Shown: in pieces, positions 5,725 through 8,074 of the stretch
Position numbering within the stretch: position 1 is the first letter of the stretch
Layout: every line of letters begins with the position of its first letter
Assembly: GCA_022865525.1 (NCBI GenBank)
Contig: JALHSV010000497.1
Span: 1-8,074, forward strand
Length of the DNA stretch: 8,074 bases
Reading direction: 5' to 3'
Source: Thermodesulfovibrionales bacterium
GTDB taxonomy: Bacteria > Nitrospirota > Thermodesulfovibrionia > Thermodesulfovibrionales > SM23-35
The notes under the pieces: model-generated
The model's database searches: none
Seen by the model: only the letters and a program-made list of their open reading frames with translations
What the model was told of the DNA's origin: nothing
Translations under genes and position numbers: made by a program

Positions 5725-6306
5725 ATGAACAAGCGTTCAGGAATAGAGTCTAAACAGAAAATCATGAAGGCTGCAATGGATGTCTTCTCACGCAAAGGCT
5801 ATGCAAAGGCAAACATCAGGGAGATCGCACGGATTGCAGGAATCAGCATAGGAGGGGTTTACCTGTATTTCAGGAATAAGGAGGAACTCTACAGGAACCT
5901 TATTAATGAGAGAATGCTGGATATTGGAAATAAGACTGAAACAATTGCCGGAAAATCTCAGTCTGCTTCTGAAGCATTGTCTCATTTCCTCAGCCTGCAT
6001 GTGGAGAATGCACTAAAGCACAAGGAATTTATCCTGCTCCACATCAGGGAACACGGGTTTACGTTTGGTGTCCAGGAAAAAAAGAATTTTTTCAGAAAGC
6101 AGAGAGAGCTGGTGGAGCGGCTCATTCAAAGGGGAATTCGAACAGGAGAATTCAGGAAATGCAATGCAGATGATATGGCCAAGGTTATCATGGGGTCGCT
6201 GAGGGGTGTTATTCTTTCCATGGCATTGGATGACGATGTCCATATCACTCCGCAGATGATGAATGAATTCATATTCAATGGTCTTCTTACTCCTGCGCGG
6301 AAATGA
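5725..6306 (+). CDS. TetR/AcrR-family transcriptional regulator
   Basis: This 193-residue protein has the TetR N-terminal DNA-binding domain at residues about 10-57: KIMKAAMDVFSRKGYAKANI (helix 1), IREIARIAGISIGGVYLYF (helix-turn-helix with the YLYF signature) and RNKEELY. The remaining residues are a helical ligand-binding domain, which is variable and gives no ligand. The start is ATG 5725: an in-frame TAG at 5716-5718 excludes anything earlier, and only a weak AGGT (5717-5720) precedes it, so a near-leaderless message is likely. It is 60 bp upstream of the efflux adaptor on the same strand, so it probably represses itself and the pump and releases them when a pump substrate binds. The efflux role rests on position. 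Confidence 0.88.
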   Translation: MNKRSGIESKQKIMKAAMDVFSRKGYAKANIREIARIAGISIGGVYLYFRNKEELYRNLINERMLDIGNKTETIAGKSQSASEALSHFLSLHVENALKHKEFILLHIREHGFTFGVQEKKNFFRKQRELVERLIQRGIRTGEFRKCNADDMAKVIMGSLRGVILSMALDDDVHITPQMMNEFIFNGLLTPARK

Positions 6307-6366
6307 AGGAAGAATTATCACTGCTGCACGATGTATAAATCCTTATGAAATGATCGGGAGAAACAG

Positions 6367-7509
6367 ATGATGATACAACGATTCAGATTGATAAAAGACA
6401 ATGGTGTACTTCCCTGCTTTATCTGTTTTTTGTTCCTGTTGGCTTCAGTTGCTGCCTGTTCCGGAAAACAACAGACTCCTCAAAAGCCTCCTCTCCCGGT
6501 GACAGCTGCAACCGCTGTTCAAAAAACCGTTCCGGTTCAACTCAGCGCAATCGGCAATGTCGAAGCGTATTCCACCGTATCCATGAAATCCCAGATAGGA
6601 GGTGTGCTCACCCGTGTTCATTTCAGGGAAGGACAGGATGTCAATAAGGGTGATCTTCTCTTCACCATCGATCCCCGTCCGTATGAGGCAGCTCTCAAAC
6701 AGGCAGAAGCAAACCTCGCAAAGGATAATGCTCAGCTTGCAAATGCGCGTAAAGAGGTTCAGCGCTACGCCGAACTTGTGAAGAAAGGCTATGTGGCCCA
6801 GGAGCAATACGATCAGATCAGCACCAACGCTGCCAGCTTTGAAGCCATAGTAAATGCTGCCATGGCCGTTGTTGAAAACGCCCGCCTCCAATTGAAATAC
6901 TGTTATATTTACTCTCCCATAAGCGGCAGGACCGGAAATCTCATGGCCAATGAGGGAAATCTCATTAAGGCGAATGCCGATACTGCTTTAGTGGTCATCA
7001 ATCAGGTCCAGCCCATCTATGTAACATTCTCCGTGCCTGAACAAAGCCTTTCAGAGATAAAAAGATACATGTCGGAAGGAAAGCTCAGGGTTGAAGCAAT
7101 CTTATCAAAAGAAGATGAAAAACCCGAGCAGGGAGTGCTCACTTTTATCGATAACGCGGTAGATTTGGCGACAGGCACTATTAAGCTCAAAGGAACTTTT
7201 GCGAATAAGGGGAAAAGGCTCTGGCCAGGGCAGTTTGTAAACGCAGTCCTGACGCTGACCTCACAACCCGATGCTATAGTTGTCCCTTCGCAAGCGATTC
7301 AAACAGGCCAGAAAGGGCAATATGTTTTTGTCATAAAGAACGATCTTACCGTTGAAGACCGACCTCTCCTTGTGGGGAGAACTCTCAATAATGAGACTAT
7401 TATTGAAAAGGGACTGCAGGCTGGAGAAAAGGTCGTCACAGACGGTCAACTCCGCCTTGTCCCTGGTGCTAAGGTACAGCTTAAGGAAAAAACCGGAGGC
7501 TCAAAATAA
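6367..7509 (+). CDS. RND efflux periplasmic adaptor (membrane fusion) lipoprotein, MdtA/AcrA-like
   Basis: This 380-residue adaptor links an inner-membrane RND pump to an outer-membrane channel. Its N-terminus has a basic start, a hydrophobic segment (about residues 14-30) and a lipobox VAAC with Cys31, so it is probably a lipid-anchored periplasmic protein. The domain order is complete. The first lipoyl half is at about 68-105 (SMKSQIGGVLTRVHFREGQ, then GDLLFTIDPRPYE), followed by an alpha-helical hairpin at 106-172. The second lipoyl half is at 176-210 (IYSPISGRTGNLMANEGN), the beta-barrel at about 215-297 (FSVPEQ, LWPGQFV), and the membrane-proximal domain at about 300-372 (IVVPSQAIQTGQKGQYVFV). 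The pattern is closest to MdtA-type adaptors. ATG 6367 follows GGGAG (6356-6360) at 6 bp. Its stop overlaps the pump start (TAATG). Drug specificity cannot be read from the sequence. Confidence 0.92.
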   Translation: MMIQRFRLIKDNGVLPCFICFLFLLASVAACSGKQQTPQKPPLPVTAATAVQKTVPVQLSAIGNVEAYSTVSMKSQIGGVLTRVHFREGQDVNKGDLLFTIDPRPYEAALKQAEANLAKDNAQLANARKEVQRYAELVKKGYVAQEQYDQISTNAASFEAIVNAAMAVVENARLQLKYCYIYSPISGRTGNLMANEGNLIKANADTALVVINQVQPIYVTFSVPEQSLSEIKRYMSEGKLRVEAILSKEDEKPEQGVLTFIDNAVDLATGTIKLKGTFANKGKRLWPGQFVNAVLTLTSQPDAIVVPSQAIQTGQKGQYVFVIKNDLTVEDRPLLVGRTLNNETIIEKGLQAGEKVVTDGQLRLVPGAKVQLKEKTGGSK

Positions 7510-8074
7510 TGAACGTTCCGGAACTTTTCATCCGGAGGCCCATTATGACCACGCTGGTCATGTTGTCCATTCTGGTCTTCGGGATAGCTGCATACAGGCT
7601 TCTGCCGGTGAGCGACCTGCCGAATGTGGACTTTCCTACCATTCAGGTAAGCGCCGGCTTGCCCGGCGCCAGTCCGGAGACCATGGCATCGGCTGTGGCG
7701 ACTCCTCTGGAGCGGCAGTTTTCGACTATTGCAGGGCTCGACTCCATGACCTCCACGAACGCTCTCGGAAATACCCGGATCACGCTGCAGTTCAACCTAA
7801 GCAGAAATATCGATGCTGCGGGCCAGGATGTTCAGGCAATGATCGCAAAGGCTGCGAAGCAGCTCCCACAGAATATGCCGACCCCTCCCACCTATAACAA
7901 GGTAAACCCGGCTGACCAGCCTGTTCTCTATCTGGCGCTCAGCTCACCGACACTTCCTATCTACACAGTCTATGAATATGCGGATACATTCATAGCCCAG
8001 CGTATTTCCATGATCAGCGGCGTTGCCCAGGTACAGGTCTTCGGCTCTCAGAAATTTGCAGTACGGGCCCAGCT
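7509..8074 (+). CDS. RND multidrug efflux pump, inner-membrane subunit (MdtB/MdtC-like), 5' part only
   Basis: The first 188 codons of a pump that normally has about 1030 are visible; the gene runs off the window. ATG 7509 overlaps the adaptor stop (TAATG), so translation is probably coupled. The protein opens with FIRRPIMTT, then transmembrane helix 1 (about residues 13-32), then the porter domain start: LPVSDLPNVDFPTIQVSAGLPGASPETMASAVATPLE, a hallmark of the HAE-1 RND family, and ITLQFNLSRNIDAAGQDVQA. The PTYNKVNPADQP stretch near residue 125 resembles MdtC-type pumps. This is a proton-driven drug or solvent exporter acting with the adaptor above; the outer-membrane channel is not in view. 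Confidence 0.93.
   Translation, partial: MNVPELFIRRPIMTTLVMLSILVFGIAAYRLLPVSDLPNVDFPTIQVSAGLPGASPETMASAVATPLERQFSTIAGLDSMTSTNALGNTRITLQFNLSRNIDAAGQDVQAMIAKAAKQLPQNMPTPPTYNKVNPADQPVLYLALSSPTLPIYTVYEYADTFIAQRISMISGVAQVQVFGSQKFAVRAQ

Noticed and set aside
6445..6891. 148-codon minus-strand open frame
   Set aside because: It is antisense to the adaptor lipoprotein gene, whose domains read through without a break.
7352..7897. 181-codon plus-strand open frame across the adaptor/pump junction
   Set aside because: It is out of frame with both efflux genes, which are strongly recognisable and join by a TAATG overlap; its product has no family features.

Overview
The window is a chromosomal segment of a Gram-negative bacterium. 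The RND efflux genes at the right end, including an adaptor with a lipoprotein-type signal, imply an outer membrane. Base composition is moderately AT-rich, with long AT-rich intergenic gaps and a somewhat GC-richer RND block (estimated by eye). The gene mix would fit a Desulfobacterota- or Nitrospirota-like anaerobe, but this is a weak inference and no marker gene fixes the taxonomy.

Left half (1-4342), all on the minus strand. A radical SAM protein of the spore-photoproduct-lyase-like group (3599-4342) is followed, after a 335 bp gap full of repeats, by a two-gene unit. That unit is a full-length ChrB-like protein (2283-3263) and, 19 bp downstream, a PEP-synthase-like phosphotransferase (2263 to beyond base 1). 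The phosphotransferase has an ATP-grasp domain and a phosphohistidine domain, but its C-terminal region does not look like the usual PEP/pyruvate barrel. The pair has a near-consensus sigma70 promoter (TTGACA, 17 bp, TATAAA) embedded in a 46 bp inverted repeat made of two TTACWGTAA dyads. A 149 bp MITE- or REP-like element lies just upstream of the -35 box, bracketed by a 10 bp direct repeat. No chrA transporter gene is visible, so a chromate role is not assured.

Middle (4343-5724). A 381 bp divergent gap leads to a toxin-first, HigB/HigA-like toxin-antitoxin pair on the plus strand (4724-5053 and 5046-5342, overlapping by 8 bp). The toxin appears to be leaderless, with a 14 bp perfect palindrome next to its promoter. 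The antitoxin has an almost perfect Shine-Dalgarno sequence inside the toxin gene. A second non-coding gap of 382 bp follows.

Right part (5725-8074), plus strand. A TetR/AcrR-family regulator, an RND periplasmic adaptor and the start of an RND inner-membrane pump gene are probably one operon. The adaptor and pump genes share a TAATG stop/start, and the regulator starts on a small inverted repeat that is a candidate self-operator. This is a standard self-regulated tripartite multidrug efflux locus, cut by the window end.

The most unusual element is the ChrB-like plus PEP-synthase-like pair with its structured promoter. The rest is mostly recognisable families in common arrangements.
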